A model generated the notes under the pieces. The model searched no databases. It was not told where the DNA came from and saw only the letters and a program-made list of their open reading frames with translations. A program made the translations under genes and the position numbers. 42,876 nucleotides of DNA, taken from the NCBI GenBank assembly GCA_036336795.1, contig JAYZFL010000015.1, positions 1 through 42,876 of the forward strand. The letters run 5' to 3'. Of the stretch, positions 42,221 to 42,876 are shown piece by piece. This DNA comes from UBA822 sp036336795 (lineage in GTDB: Bacteria; Gemmatimonadota; Gemmatimonadetes; Longimicrobiales; Gaopeijiaceae). Positions within the stretch are counted from its first letter, which is position 1, and every line of letters starts with the position of its first letter.

Positions 42221-42497
42221 CCCCAGGTACTCCTTCATTCAGCATGGAACCAGTGCGTGCCGTAAGACTCCGACACGCGCTAACACAAGCAAGTATAGCG
42301 ACAGTAGGGTATTCACGGGACCGTACAAGTCTCGCGTTTCGAAAGTTCGCTAACCAGGGAGAGTGTTGAGGTGCTGGATTCTGCAAGAAGTGACGACACG
42401 AGGTAGCAGCGCTGTATCGAGGAGAAACAACGAAGAAAAGTCGAATCGATCTGTCCGCAAACAGACGACATAATCTTAAAACACTGCACTGCCTACT
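42221..42497 (-). other. Intergenic region between ribE and ribBA
   Basis: About 280 bases without a gene. I looked for an FMN riboswitch (AGGGGCAGGG-like core) on the minus strand and did not see one. A TATACT near 42293-42298 on the minus strand could be a -10 box for ribBA, without a good -35. Confidence 0.35.
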
Positions 42498-42876
42498 TCA
42501 CACTTGAATCTCAGAGAAAGGATCGCGCATCAAGTTCCGGACATACTTCCCGATCAAATCCGTCTCCACGTTCACTTGGTTGCCTGCCAGAAGATTCCTT
42601 AAATTGGTGTTTTCCCACGTGAAGGGAATGATGCCCACTTGGCACCTACCGTCATCCGAGATCTCGTTAATGGTTAAGCTCACGCCGTTGATAGCGATCG
42701 ACCCGTGTAGGACGATCATACCTCCCACCTCTGGCGGAATTTCGAAATCTATGAGACGATAGCCTCCTCGCTCTTCCATGCCGATCACACGGCCTACGGC
42801 GTCTACGTGTCCTTGCACAAAATGTCCATCTAGCCGACTTCCCATCTTAACCGCACGCTCCAGATTGACCTCGCTA
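42498..42876 (-). CDS. ribE: Riboflavin synthase alpha chain, N-terminus beyond window
   Basis: The open frame runs from the stop at 42498 to the window edge, about 126 residues. SEVNLERAVKMGSRLDGHFVQGHVDAVG at the edge (two parts) is the start of the second lumazine-synthase-like barrel, and HGSIAINGVSLTINEI, FTWENTNLRNLLAGNQVNVETD (split) and KYVRNL end it. It dismutates two lumazines to riboflavin. The N-terminal barrel (about 85 residues) is missing. A short internal ATG at 42845 is not the real start. Confidence 0.92.
   Translation of the reverse strand, partial: SEVNLERAVKMGSRLDGHFVQGHVDAVGRVIGMEERGGYRLIDFEIPPEVGGMIVLHGSIAINGVSLTINEISDDGRCQVGIIPFTWENTNLRNLLAGNQVNVETDLIGKYVRNLMRDPFSEIQV

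Noticed and set aside
42221..42497. FMN riboswitch upstream of ribBA
   Set aside because: The conserved core (AGGGGCAGGG region and partner) is not present on the minus strand.

Overview
The window looks like chromosomal housekeeping DNA from a Gram-negative, free-living bacterium. I favour Gemmatimonadota or a related lineage, but this is inference from gene content and order (MoxR/DUF58/VWA operon, HprK beside a mannose-family PTS, RibBA, a secreted protein carrying an N-Y-P-N-P-type FlgD/sorting-like domain); no rRNA or other marker settles it. Most genes are on the minus strand in tight operons with 1-4 base stop/start overlaps. GTG and TTG starts are common. No insertion sequences, phage genes or CRISPR arrays were seen.

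Layout. 1-1225: an unknown gene running off the left edge and an AI-2E family permease, divergent from an ArfB-like release-factor homologue (1336-1710). 1868-9782 (minus): a five-gene operon of a coiled-coil membrane protein, MoxR ATPase, DUF58 protein and two membrane VWA proteins. 9783-10201: non-coding. 10202-10275: a CAU-anticodon tRNA. 10398-13321 (minus): site-2 protease, ScpA, ScpB and an RsuA/RluB pseudouridine synthase. 13486: rpsT with a clear promoter and terminator. 14002-16792 (minus): pyrR-pyrB-pyrC. 17009: an NhaC-type antiporter with an extra secreted N-terminal domain. 18983-23125 (minus): tadA, a LexA-like regulator, gltX and ispG. 23276-24724 (plus): a CDGSH Fe-S protein and a class V aminotransferase. 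24998-25354: tmRNA. 25429: a tRNA-dihydrouridine synthase. 26616: a PTS EIIA of the PtsN/fructose type. 27098-32011 (minus): a secreted FlgD-like protein, selB, recO, a membrane-anchored hypothetical protein and a DUF151 nuclease-like protein. 32111: metK. 33358-38730 (minus): a complete mannose-family PTS with its general and regulatory proteins (hprK, EIIA, EIIB, EIIC, EIID, HPr, EI). 38892-42876 (minus): a GT4 glycosyltransferase, nusB, ribH, ribBA and a partial riboflavin synthase.

How the genes fit together. Sugar sensing (HprK, HPr with both phosphorylation sites, EI, EIIABCD, plus a separate EIIA), de novo pyrimidine synthesis under PyrR, riboflavin synthesis, chromosome condensation (ScpAB), ribosome rescue (tmRNA plus an ArfB-like protein) and translation accuracy (TadA, Dus, GltX, SelB) are each represented.

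The observations most worth follow-up are a LexA homologue that appears to have lost its serine-lysine protease dyad and cleavage site, with a strong promoter and inverted repeat in front of it; the short EIIC/EIID subunits in a PTS operon whose genes are joined by three consecutive 1-base overlaps; the secreted domain fused to NhaC; an isolated selB; a stand-alone FlgD/sorting-like secreted domain; and a possible structured RNA downstream of the tRNA.
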